Shown here: positions 1 through 10,703 of the stretch, in pieces | Layout: every line of letters starts with the position of its first letter | How positions within the stretch are numbered: the stretch's first letter is position 1 | Assembly: GCF_932526225.1 (NCBI RefSeq) | Contig: NC_064044.1 | Location: 6,474,747-6,538,746 of the forward strand | Length of the DNA: 64,000 nt | Direction of reading: 5' to 3' | DNA from: Nematostella vectensis | Taxonomy: Eukaryota > Cnidaria > Anthozoa > Actiniaria > Edwardsiidae | Notes under the pieces: model-generated | Told to the model about the DNA's origin: nothing | Seen by the model: only the letters and a program-made list of their open reading frames with translations | Databases searched by the model: none | Program-made: the position numbers and the translations under genes

Positions 1-3000
1 TCAAGTTTGCGTCTTGGACGGGCAGTCAGTCGGAATTACGCTTAGACGCCATGGATAATGATGTCCGGCAAAATTACTCTGGTAAGAAACCTTCCTTCAA
101 CTACCAAAATGCAGCGCGCGCATTTTTTAGCTTGCACCAAGCGAAGCGCGCGTTGCATGACGGTATTTGAGGTAGGTTTCCATGGTGAGTGCGCGCGCAT
201 GCTTATAGCTGGAATGGCCTATTGGTATTTTCCTATATATAACAGCAGCAGCAACTGAATTACTATATATAATTGAGACGTTGGGCAAATACCTAATTAA
301 ACCGAAAAAATAAACAGCAATAAGCCAAAAGTGACAATAAACTAGCAATTACAACAAAATCAAAAACAACGACAACAATAACGGCATCATTGAATTACGT
401 TCAAACTTACAAATCAGCGGGAACAACAGTCACTGAGACAATAAATGCAAAATCATTTTAGAAGCGAGAAAGGAGAAGACAAAGCAGTGAGTTCAGCTTT
501 CCAGCTGCGATAAGATACAGGACCTTTGCAGCCCTGAAGGGGCTTAACAGCTCAATATCTCTTTACAGAAAGTTCGGAGTGGGACCTCCTCCAGACCTAT
601 ACACTGCGGTCCTCGGCCAAAGCCACCCACTCCTCCCCTGAGAAAAAATCCGCCATCCGTTACGTCATCCGCATCAAGCGTCACGTGTTCTACTACATTG
701 TGTACCTGCTGGCGCCATGTCTGCTGACGTCACTGCTGGCGATTCTACTCTTCACCCTACCCCCTGAGAGTGGTGAGCGCATGGTGGTGGGCGTCACCCT
801 TCTACTGTCACTCACCGTCTTTTTTCTATTGGCTGCAAAACACATTCCGCAGACTTCGGAGGCAGTCCCTTTGATAGGAAAGTAAGTAAAAGGAACAAAT
901 GATTTTGAAGTAAATTGATGTGCTCATATATATCATCTTTCTAAAGAGATTTTGCCCTTGCTTTTCGCCTGTTAATTCTTGGTAGGAGTATAAAACGTGG
1001 TTATTTTAACGTCATTTTGACCCTGTTGCCAGGTATTATTCATTGGTGATTGCTGAAGTCTCGAGCGGCCTTTTTTTAACGTGCTGGGTGCTAAGATTCC
1101 ATCACTACAACACCTCACTTGGACCGCTGCCCCTCTGGATAAGGGTGAGGAGTAAAATTCTAACAACTCTGCAAGTATAGCCAGCTCATATTTGGGGTAG
1201 TTCGGAAATGGTTTGTGTTCAAACTATTCATGTGGAAGTCCTGTGGCATGGCACAGGAGAAGCACTGGGTCGGGAACTTCGATCTTCGCGCGCTCGAAAA
1301 CATTTTTTCAAATAAACAGATTAGGGCTATTCGCCTCATTTTGTGATCGAAGCCTGAAGAATCCGCTTTGTTGTTTGGGGTCTCTGGTCCAGCCTCATAA
1401 AGTAAAAGTATGATTCAGTAGAACTTCGAGCAGCCCACGGCTAAAATAGTGTTCCAAGATTTCATGATTCCATGAAAGTGTTCCAAATTTCCATGATTGT
1501 ACATAGCTATATATAGGCTGTAGCTTCCGATATACAGTAACGATTCGGATCTGGAGGAGGGGGGAGAGGGGGTTGCTTATTGGGGAGGGGGCGCTAATTT
1601 CAATTTGGCGGAAAATTTCAGTTTCTGAATCGATTGAGGACAAAATTTATTTGCGATAAACTGAAACGACAGTACGGCATATAGAAGTTGAAGAAATAAT
1701 AAGTAGCAGCGAGTTGGAATGTGATAATGTCAATGCGAGCTATATGAGGTTTTCATAAGTTTTCTAATTTTTCCTGTACTTTAAAAAAAGGCCTTTGTGT
1801 TTATACAAAGCCTGTGGTAAAAATAGCTGACTATAATGGCACTATATATATTATTCTCAACCTTGCATACTTTTCTTTTCAGATTTACGTTCTCGGTCAT
1901 ATTGCCAGCATTATATTGTATTCTGTTCCTGACAAATACAAGATCGGCGGACGTGCCGACAGACCGAAAGACTCAGAAAATGGTACAATCATCCAACTAA
2001 AACAGTAATCTACCGTACACCCATCAAGGGAAACAATCATTAAAATCTATTCTCTTTCGCAGGCACCTTGAGTGTTTTTTTTTTTTTTTTTTTTACTTTT
2101 TAGTATTTTTATGAATTGGGCTTCTTTTGGTAATTCATGGAAGAGAGGTTGAACCGGAACCCCTTTCTACCTCCCAGACCCCCCGCTCTTTTTGTATCAC
2201 GCCACAGGAAACCCGCAATCTATAAATGCCCTTCTTCCCAATAAAGGCCAAAACCATACGCAACTAATCATAAAACGAATAAACAAAATAGCCGACCGGC
2301 CTATCAACCTGCTAACAAGCCACTAAAGTTACAACCAAACCACATACACACCTAACAACAATAAAACAACCAATAAACAAATTAGCCGACCGGCCAAACC
2401 ATCAACCAGTCAAATAAACCATAGTATAGAACCAAACAGCTAACCATTTAACTGGCCAGATTGTCTGTCTGCCAGCCTGTCAGACAAAATTGAGCATGGC
2501 CTTTAATTTTGATTTCAGCTATTGACAGTGGGCAGGAGGGGTCTGACCTTCCCAGGGGCCATAGCGGGCTTGGCCTTATGGCCCAGCGAGTACTGAGGAA
2601 ACAAGAAAACGATGCTGTGCAAGAGGAATGGAAACTAGCGGCCCTCGTCGTTAACAGGTCATTAACAAGAGCTATAGTTTAGAATCGACAACCGGAGTCA
2701 AAGAACGAGACCCGCTGATAGTGATACCCGTTTATAGGCCTCTCGGGTAATGGTTTTTCAAAAATTCGTTCAAATTGAAACCCACTTAGAAGCCCCTTCA
2801 AAAAGTGCGGTCGATCTGATCTTTGGCGAACATAATCACCAAGGGTTCCAGTTTGCAAATTCTGAAATAAAAGAGTGGTTTGCAACTACGGTATTTTTAA
2901 ATACTGTAGATTTTGTACCAAACCCCAAAACTGCGATTTCATTTGCAGGTGCGTCGCGCCTCGCCGATTATTTATATCTTATTATTATTTGTGAATTTTT

Positions 3001-3281
3001 CAAACTAGAAGCATTGGTGATTATGTTCGCCCGTGATCAGATCGATCGCACGCTTTAAAAATGGGTTTCAATTTGAACGAATTTTTTAAAACAATTACCA
3101 GCGAGAAGCCTTAAATTTTGATTAATGACAAGGTCATCTATAATATCTTATCTTCCTGTCTTACCTCAGGTTGTTTTTGATCGTCTATGTCCTCACGGCC
3201 ATATTTACACTGCTTGGGATTTGTCTGAACATTCCTGGACTTCTTGGCCCTCGACAAGCACCTCCCGTGGCGGATCCCTAA
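1..3281 (+). CDS. Nicotinic acetylcholine receptor-like Cys-loop subunit, 3' part
   Basis: Six exons are seen: <1-81, 569-881, 1033-1144, 1883-1982, 2519-2657, 3170-3281 (TAA 3279-3281). All junctions are GT/AG and phase-consistent. Exon 1 encodes the end of the extracellular domain (KFASWT...), exon 2 the C-loop region plus TM1 (YYIVYLLAPCLL) and TM2 (GERMVVGVTLLLSLTVF), exon 3 TM3, exon 4 the start of the cytoplasmic loop, exon 5 the MA helix (EEWKLAALVVNR), exon 6 TM4 and a short tail. These are the hallmarks of a pentameric ligand-gated channel of the nicotinic class, acting in the plasma membrane. The C-loop segment has no vicinal cysteine pair, so by family convention it is a non-alpha subunit. 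The minus-1' Glu of the cation filter is kept, but 2' is Val and 20' is Lys, both unusual. The 5' part, with signal peptide and Cys-loop, lies outside the window. Confidence 0.93.
2734..3112. repeat. Fold-back (MITE-like) element in last receptor intron
   Basis: Two arms of about 105 bp face each other: 2734-2842 reads AGGCCTCTCGGGTAATGG and on to CATAATCACCA, and 3014-3112 is its diverged reverse complement. The spacer is about 170 bp. The element is wholly within the intron 2658-3169. Open frames in it (for example 2750-3058) are repeat shadows. The flanks are T/A rich (TTTA / TTAAAT), compatible with insertion at a TTAA-like site. Confidence 0.75.
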
Positions 3282-4846
3282 AGGGCCAACATCACCAATT
3301 GCGCATGCGTCAGCTTGAGCATGGATTCTTTTTATTTCCTTATCGCATTTACCATATTAAAAGGTTATCATATATTTCTTTTAAAGAATGTCGATCACCC
3401 TCTCCTTTGTTATTTTTTATCATTGAAAAAAAAAATGATGTAAAAATACTACGGTATTCGCAAGGAACCTTTTAAATTACAGTCTACTAATATGGTCTGA
3501 CATCATATTGACAATATTTGATTGAAAATATTTCGTTTTTTTCCCTTGAATTAGCCTTTGGAAATGGATGCTTTAGGTGACTCGCTATTGAGCGGGAGCA
3601 TGAAATGGCGGCCTGATTGCATTGGCCTTCTTTAAAATCGTCGTCACTGCTTTAGAGGATATTGGACAAATTATAGAGGTCCCCCACTCAAATATATATA
3701 CTCGATATATAAACCTCAAACCAGAGACTGACGCGGTCTCTGGCCTCTAATCCTATATTTCATAACCTGTCACGCAATCGGTGATATGTGACGGAAAAGT
3801 CAGTTCTAAGAAACAGCCATAAACAACAGAACTTTTGTCAGGCTATCTTTAATTGTCGACTGTACAGGCTTCGGCTGGACGCTTTTCTAGATACATTCCC
3901 AGCAGAATAACCATATTAAAGCATTACTTATTCCTTGGATGGTCTCTATAAAAGCACGTAATTTGGAATGGCAAATACGAAACCTAAGGTAAAGTACTGT
4001 AAAGTGAAGTGCAAGTTTATTTGAAATTTACTCGTCTCAGGCAAAAATCAGCTTTGATAATGAAATTGTAACAGAAAATCTTTTTTTGACATTATTTTTC
4101 TTTGGAAAAAAGCAAAATTATATGTCATTTTAGAATGCTTTACTTCCGTGCTAGCTCTTTAAATCATGAAATCTGATTCGTATTTATATATAATACAATA
4201 CTCGTTCTGTTAGTGAACTTAATTAATTGACCAACCAAAGAGCAATTAAACAAAGCATGAATGAGCTATTAAAATGATAAAGTGTAGTATAAAACGCATT
4301 TCGCAGCTGTATTTTCAACAACACGGGTCTAAACACGACGCAACGGGCATTCCCCGATGACGGTATTGGAATGCAAAAACTCAACATGTAAAGAATAGAT
4401 TTCTGTATGTAGAACGTTTATGTTTTTGTTTTCTCCTTTAAACTTTGTTTTTATTGAAGAGCTAGTTTGTAAAAAGGCTCTATTAAATACCTGATCTTGG
4501 TATTTTGTGGTAAAATGTACATGGACGCTATATGGAACATAATATCGTTAATCGGAATGTGTTTACTCTAGTTCATTAAAACACTGAATCCCCCCCCCCC
4601 CCCCCCCCATCCTCGATACTGAATCAAATTCTACGTAGGTCCCAGATTTGGTACAATATTATCTAGTGGCAGAGACAGACAGGAAGAAACAGGGTAGTAA
4701 ACTTGACCCCTTGAAACAAATTCTGGGTACGCTTTCGAGTTTTAGCGTAGCCTGAATGAGTTAGAGATAGTTATACTTTTAAGACACGATAAAAGGGCCT
4801 GATACTCGGCCTCCAGCAGCTCAAACAACAATCACTCTTTCCCCAG
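3282..4846. other. Intergenic: receptor 3' flank and upstream of NHR-caspase
   Basis: No coding sequence is recognised. It holds the presumed 3' UTR of the receptor, a diverged dispersed repeat at about 3546-3687 that resembles 44025-44212, and an 18-base C tract at 4591-4608. Any 5' UTR exon or promoter of the next gene must lie here, but no TATA-like box stands out. Confidence 0.5.
3546..3687 (+). repeat. Dispersed repeat, copy 1
   Basis: The stretch from TTGAATTAGCC through GGAAATGGATGC and GTGACTCGCTATTGAGCGGG to TATAGAGGTCCCCC matches, with many differences, 44025-44212 in the same orientation. It is non-coding and its class is unknown. Confidence 0.45.
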
Positions 4847-4864
4847 TCCCTGAGCCAGGATACG

Positions 4865-7800
4865 ATGAGGATGAGTACGGTCCTAAGCACAAGGCTGATA
4901 GGTCTTGACTCGCGCTTCCCATTGATGTTCCACGACAACCAGAAATCTGTAGTGAGGGCACCGGACGTACAATGGCCACCCCATGGCAGTGTGATCACTG
5001 AGCATAGTCTCAACCGTTGCTTCCCTGCCGGGTTTGCTATACAAATTGATTATATCGAGGGTCTCACTCATGGTGCTCTGTGTATTGGGGTGATATGGCC
5101 GAATGAGACGTAAGTGCATTACAGAGAGGACACGTAAAGCAGACGCCCATGCGACTGTTGTATTTAGCTCCCTTACTGGGCAAATTTATCGACCAAACCT
5201 ATGATCTATCCCCCCCACGCACACGCACACACTCGTCGGTTAACAGTCGGCAACGGCTCTAGGGGTGCCCCCTACTCTATTTTCAGATTAGTGTCTTAAA
5301 AAATAACAGGAAAGCTGAATTTTAAAATCGTTCAGAAAGTTGTGAACACCGACTTTTAATGTCGATATTTTCAACATTATCATTCCAGAATCAAAACTGT
5401 AGAAACCGACTTAGGAATATGCGTCGTCAGATGTAATGGCACAAAATGGTAAGGGCATCAATTTGAAAGAATATTTGAAAACAAATACGCGCGAGAGGCC
5501 TTAAGCCCGACAGTATTGTATATAATACGCAACTAAAAATGCCCAGGCCTTATTCTTGCGAGCATTGATTTCTACGTTTTTGGTGGTCAGGGTCCCTAAA
5601 AAACTACCTTACACTTAAAAGTATTTTACTACCTTACACTCACACAAGATTTTAACTGTTCTGTTATATAGGTTATGGAGTGATGAAAAGCGAGTCTTTA
5701 AGATAAACTGTGGCTATGGCTGTAAGACCTTAAACCAATGCTATGGCACGTTCCCTAAGGAAATCCTACCAGGCGACAGCTTTGGTGTGCTGCGCTCAAC
5801 TGAGGGCAACCTTCACTTCCTGCTCAATGGGCAAGATCAGGGCAAAGCTTGTAGTAATGTCCCTGTTGATGTCTATGGCTACTTTGATATCAATTTTCGC
5901 AACGGCTTACAAGACATTCATCTCTCATTGGTACCTATAGGTAAGCAAATATTGCAGGCGGGTTCCAAGAAATGGCCGAGGGAAAGGTGGCGAGGATGTG
6001 CAGTCCTAGGTATCATATGGATAAAGCATAGTATTTGAAGATTCCTTAGAAATGACCCACCTTTTGGCGGCCAGTCCTGCGGCGCACTTTTGACCGCACC
6101 CAACCGCCCCCCCTCCCCATATCAATATTTGGGTGACCTTAAATCTCGCTCGGCCAATCTCTTGGAGGCCTGGGTCTAAGGGCTTTTCAAGACTTGTGTG
6201 ATAAAGATTTGACCAAGCGATAAAGTTTTTTTGACACATTTTTGCCTCGAGTCTCAAATTGAAAGGAATCAGTATTTTTCACCATGTTTTCTGGAGATCA
6301 GGGAGCGGGAAAACTTTAGCTCTTCTAAATATGGGCATCAATGCCCATATAAGGCAATGCATACGAAGGACACTATCGGTGGGGAATATGTTTGATATGC
6401 CGTTGGAAGGAAAAAGAAAAAGACCATCTGAAAGGTTTGACCCTTCTTGCAGGGGGTAATACACCACCCAGGGGCGTTTAGGCCCCTGACAAAGAAAAAA
6501 TCCAATAAATAGTGCAACACTTATATTTTTGCCAAAATTAACATATTCACTACAAATTTTATTGATAAAGAGAAATGAGAAAAAAAAAGTAAATATGAAT
6601 TTCAAATGTGTTCTTGTCTTGGATGGCTGGGACGATACAGGACAACAGCAAAACAATTGTTCTCAAAGAAAGCGATACGAAAATAAGATAAACTGCTGTT
6701 TAGAGATGAAAATCACCCCATTTTGCGTTTTTAATATATGAAGTAAATCAATACGTTTTCAAAGACATCTTTCAGATCAGTCAATTTAAGGAAAACAACA
6801 AGAAACTTCAGCTACCCTTTCCTTGCAAGTATCTTAGACTGTGTATCGGGGACAAAAACAAACCAAAAGATGTGAATCACAGCACACCCATAGCAACGCA
6901 GCCTATCAGAACAGGTGAGAAAAATATCTAGCCTAGTCCCAGGCGTACTTACCGGGTTTCCTGTGGATGGTAAGAGTTGGGCGTCACAGGAAACCATCGT
7001 TCCAGCCCTGAGGCCACCTCACGGTTCATATTCGAGCACAGGAAACCCGGTAAGAACGCCTAGGCTGTATATTTGCTAGTTTTACCTTATTGTACGGTCC
7101 AAATGAATTTCAGGGAACATGTTATTTATCACTCAGCTAATGAGATGCTACGCGCACATCCATTGATTGTTCCCTGTAAGGCTCGCTCAGGAACAACGCA
7201 ACTTCTTTATCGCTATACACTCTTTTTTTTTATAAGGACCTTTTTTATAAGAACGTTCAGTCAGAGGTTTCACCAAATTTTAAGAATATGCCGAGGCTCA
7301 GATAGCAGAATTTTTTTTCTTTTTTAGTACTGATGCGTTATAAAATGCAGACGTTCTTATAAAAAAAAGAGAGTGTATAATAGAAGTGTAATGTAATTTC
7401 TTATTTTCTCGTTTGCTTTTGCCATATGGTGACTTGTCGAGCCTCGAATGTTCTCATCTTCTGATAGCACCCACCCCCGTACGGTCGCCAATAAGAGCTT
7501 TGTATACAGTCATTTGACAAAAGGTTGTCATCAACCGGCTTTGCGACTACTCGACAAGCCCGCATGTAAGTATCGGTAAAAACCACTGAAGCGCCTAGTT
7601 GCATATATTACCCACCGCTACACCGTCTAAGTCTGAAGTTATGCAGTGGCTAATATATGCAGCTAAGCGCTTCAGAGTTTTTACCCATGCTTACATGCGG
7701 GCTTGTCGCGTAGTCGCAAAGCCGGTTGATGACAACCTTTTGTCAAACTACTGTATACATCAATTGTGCCTAATCGGGGTTCCTGGAGAGATTCCTAGAG

Positions 7801-10703
7801 TGACATAACGATTCTTCAACAAAGAAAATCGTTTTTGGTGGGCCGTTTGGGAATACATGCTCCAACCCCCTTATCTACGTACTTGAAAATAATTGCTTTT
7901 ACTTTTAGTCCGCTCTCGGGAGTACGCAAGTACTCCTACAACAAGACAGTCTGTTCCCTCGTCCTTAAAGCCTAGTAGTCAGACCATTTCGAATGGAAGC
8001 CTTCAAAGGGGATCAGGTGCAAAAAAAGGTATATTGATGAGTCTAGAGCAACAAATAGAGTGAGGGGGGGGGGGGTGAATATAAATTGGCAAACAGATAG
8101 ATAAACAAGCTACAGGTTCCAAGGAGGCTGCAACGATTTTTACACGAGAAAAGAGAGAGGAAAGGGGCCATGAATGCCCAAGGTGACTCTATCTTTTAGG
8201 TTATAAAATTCTACCAACTGCTACCCCAGAGGGGGTGTTTATAATATTCTTCCGATTCTGCTATCCTTTAGGAGATTCCACACTAATAGATCATCCTATC
8301 CAATAACAACCGGACACAAAAGTCGATATGGATGTGCTCGATGGCGGTGTCTTACGATCCACAACAAAATTCTTAAAAACTAAACATTTTTAGTGCTACT
8401 TCCACCTCACCATGTGCTATCTTTTAGGGGGGGGAGGGGGTTTCTGTTGACCACACTCAAAGTGCTATCCCTTAAGGTTAAAATTGATTTTGCTGATGAC
8501 ACCCCCGTGTAGTTTTGAATAGGAGCCCCCCCCCTCCCCGGCATAGGAATGTATAATGGTACATACTTAGGGGGGTACATTTTCAATATATGGTAACCCA
8601 TGATTTTTTTGGTATTCTTTTATCAATTTGGTGTTTGGATGTCAAAGATACAAAAAATAATTTTTAAGAAAGTATTTTGTCTTTGCCTTTTGATTTTTTT
8701 ACAGAAAAAGAAATCTTCCCGCGATATTCGATGACCAAAACATCGAGAGGAATTTGCCTGATTATAAACAACATGAACTACATTGGCAACAGGAGAAATG
8801 GGGCAAATAATGACGTCAATGCCTTGCGCCGGCTGTTTAAGGATCTGCATTTCTGTGTGATTATCAAAACAGACCTCGCAAGCCGAGATCTCAGAGAGAC
8901 TTTTCAAGAGTATGCAATGATGGACCACTCTAACTTCGACGCGTTTGCCTGTGTCATCATGTCTCATGGGGGGGAGGGGGACGTCTTAAATTGCATGGAT
9001 GGAAGGGATGTGAGACTCGAAGATCTGATGACCGAGTTTAAGTCACTGCATTGTGCTACACTCGCAGGAAAGCCCAAGATGTTCTTCGTACAGGCTTGCA
9101 GGTTAGAATATCGTGCTAACCGTGCTCGGGTCTGATTTTAACCCTACCGTCCTTGATTTATTATCATTTATAGCAAAAGTTCGTAATTAATGGTTATTTC
9201 GACGGGATTTTTTATCAGACTCTCCGTCCTTAGTTATTGTTTACAATTTTGAAAATTGTAACATTTGTCCATTTGTTTCTCAGTTACTTGCTTGAATTAG
9301 AGAGAAGGTAGGTCTAGAAATTTGTATGATATTGTGAATATTTGACTATTTGACGCTGAAAGAAGACTTACGAAACTTTAACAGGGTACTGATAACACCA
9401 ATAACTAAACCACGGCAAGGGCGTAGTCAGGTGGGTGGCCTAGGGGACTCCCCCCCACCGCCCCGCCCTTCAGCAGCCAAACATACAGTAAATGTATGAG
9501 ACATAATCTAAAATACAGGAGAAAATGCCTTGAAAGTCCCTTTTGGGACCCCTCCTATTAAAAATCCTGGCTACACCGCTGCACGGCATAAGTTTTAGCG
9601 TCATTTATTCATGATTTCATACACATTTTATATTTCTAATCCCTGAACACTGTGAACACACTATGAGCTTTGGTTACCCGTGCAAGGTTAGGGCAACTGG
9701 GTACGCCTTTCAGAGACATTCATAATAAGCGGTGAAGACAAATACTGTTTGAAGTTTGACTTCCGTCTTTAAATGTCCTTTCCAGAGGAAGCGACAAAGA
9801 AAACCTGGAAAACATTTCCCATCCGACCCCAAGCTTCGACTCGATTCCTGGAGAGGTACTGGAAAGAGATAGTTCTCTCCCCAGGTCACTAAATCCAGTC
9901 GAGGCAGATGTCTTGTTGGCCTATGCTACCCCGCCTGGATACGTTGCATACCGGAGCCCGACTGATGGCTCGTTTTTTATCAGGGTAAGCGTCAGGGAGT
10001 CCGTACTGTAAAGCATCGATCAAGAGACCGTAGAGTTGCTACCAAACGGTCTTGAGAGTTTATAAATCAGCGTGCAATACATTCTCGTGTACAAAAGCGC
10101 GCGATGCTCACGTCACGCTAAAACAATCTTGTCAAAAAAATGGGCATGAAATTGAGAAATTGGATTTTAAAATAGTTGTTTGACCGAATATGCAACTGTA
10201 TGAGAGATTTCGCTTTTTGTAAACATTTTTGACCGATATTTTCTCACTAGCTTTCATTCACGCGATCTAAAGGGGTTTCTGACACTCTAGCGCCAATTTG
10301 ACTATAGCACTCTGGCAGCATTTTCTATAACTTTGTCTGTAAACTCCACTTTGTACGACAATTAGATCAGATGTGGCCAGCCAGTCTGTGGCATTTTGGA
10401 TGCGCACGCAACATCGGGAAAAAGGTCTATTCACATCGAATTTGAACAAAGTGAATGAGAGTCGATGAGAGTCAGTGCCCAGTGCCCATTCCCATCTATA
10501 CAGTTCCGTGTGCGTTCCTGATTACATATTTTACTTTACAGGCGCTGGTTGAAACGATGCGCGAGTATCACCAAAAGTACCATCTGTTGGAAATTCTGAC
10601 CTTGGTCAACAGAGTGGTTGGCGAGCTAGTGAATAAGGTGGATGGTAGCATTGCGCAAATCTCCGTCACGACTCACACCCTACGCTCCTCGCTGTATCTG
10701 TAA
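4865..10703 (+). CDS. NHR (Neuralized) domain-caspase fusion protein
   Basis: Six exons: 4865-5109, 5672-5940, 7909-8028, 8705-9101, 9786-9984, 10542-10703; 463 codons plus stop, all phases compatible. Residues about 1-171 form an NHR/NEUZ-like domain; the second half is clearest (GDSFGVLRSTEGNLHFLLNG, then DQGKAC). Residues 172-211 are a Ser/Thr/Pro/Gln-rich linker. Residues about 212-463 are a complete caspase: RRNGANND substrate-pocket segment, catalytic His about 299 in SHGGEGD, catalytic Cys about 343 in QACRG, then a p10 with AYATPPGYVAYRS and a TLRSSLYL end. Caspases are aspartate-specific cysteine proteases of apoptosis and inflammation; NHR domains bind proteins, as in Neuralized ubiquitin ligases. 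No CARD or DED is seen. Start: ATG 4865 is the first in-frame Met after an AG at 4845-4846; the frame is open back to 4793, so a further 5' exon is possible. The fusion rests on phase agreement, not on a transcript. Confidence 0.85.
5451..5504 (+). repeat. Terminal fragment of the 2734-3112 repeat family
   Basis: The sequence resembles the right arm of the fold-back element at 3061-3112 (CAATTTGAA...GCGAGAGGCCTTAA). Only one end is visible. It lies in intron 1 of the NHR-caspase gene. Confidence 0.5.
6930..7066. repeat. Small fold-back element
   Basis: AGCCTAG and CTTACCGGGTTTCCTGTG at the left pair with CACAGGAAACCCGGTAAG and CCTAGGCT at the right. The element is about 137 bp and lies in intron 2 of the NHR-caspase gene. 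No transposase is present; it is probably a MITE. Confidence 0.7.
7216..7377. mobile_element. Tc1/mariner-like MITE with TA duplication
   Basis: The termini TACACTCTTTTTTTTTATAAG and its inverse (CTTATAAAAAAAAGAGAGTGTA) bound 162 bp, flanked by TA at 7214-7215 and 7378-7379. TA duplication is the signature of Tc1/mariner-type insertion. It is non-coding and intronic. Confidence 0.7.
7501..7759. mobile_element. Near-perfect fold-back element
   Basis: Almost the whole 259 bp is one inverted repeat: arms of about 115 bp begin TGTATACAG at both ends and share GACAAAAGGTTGTCATCAAC and GCCCGCATGTAAG. The loop is only a few tens of bases. Both strands therefore contain similar short open frames, which are not genes. 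It is intronic in the NHR-caspase gene. Confidence 0.85.
9418..9581. mobile_element. Short TIR element, GGGCGTAGCC family
   Basis: It begins AGGGCGTAGTCAGG and ends CCTGGCTACACCGCTG, and is flanked by direct repeats CACGGCA (9411-9417 and 9582-9588). Relatives in this window lie at 14838-14918 and 55335-55489. It sits in the intron that separates the caspase p20 and p10 exons. Confidence 0.75.

Noticed and set aside
4771-5119. Two minus-strand frames over the first NHR exon
   Set aside because: They overlap an exon whose plus-strand frame joins in phase to a clear NHR half-domain.
7401-7808. Two opposite-strand frames sharing ACRVVAKPVDDNLLSN
   Set aside because: The shared peptide comes from the two arms of the fold-back element and is not a duplicated gene.
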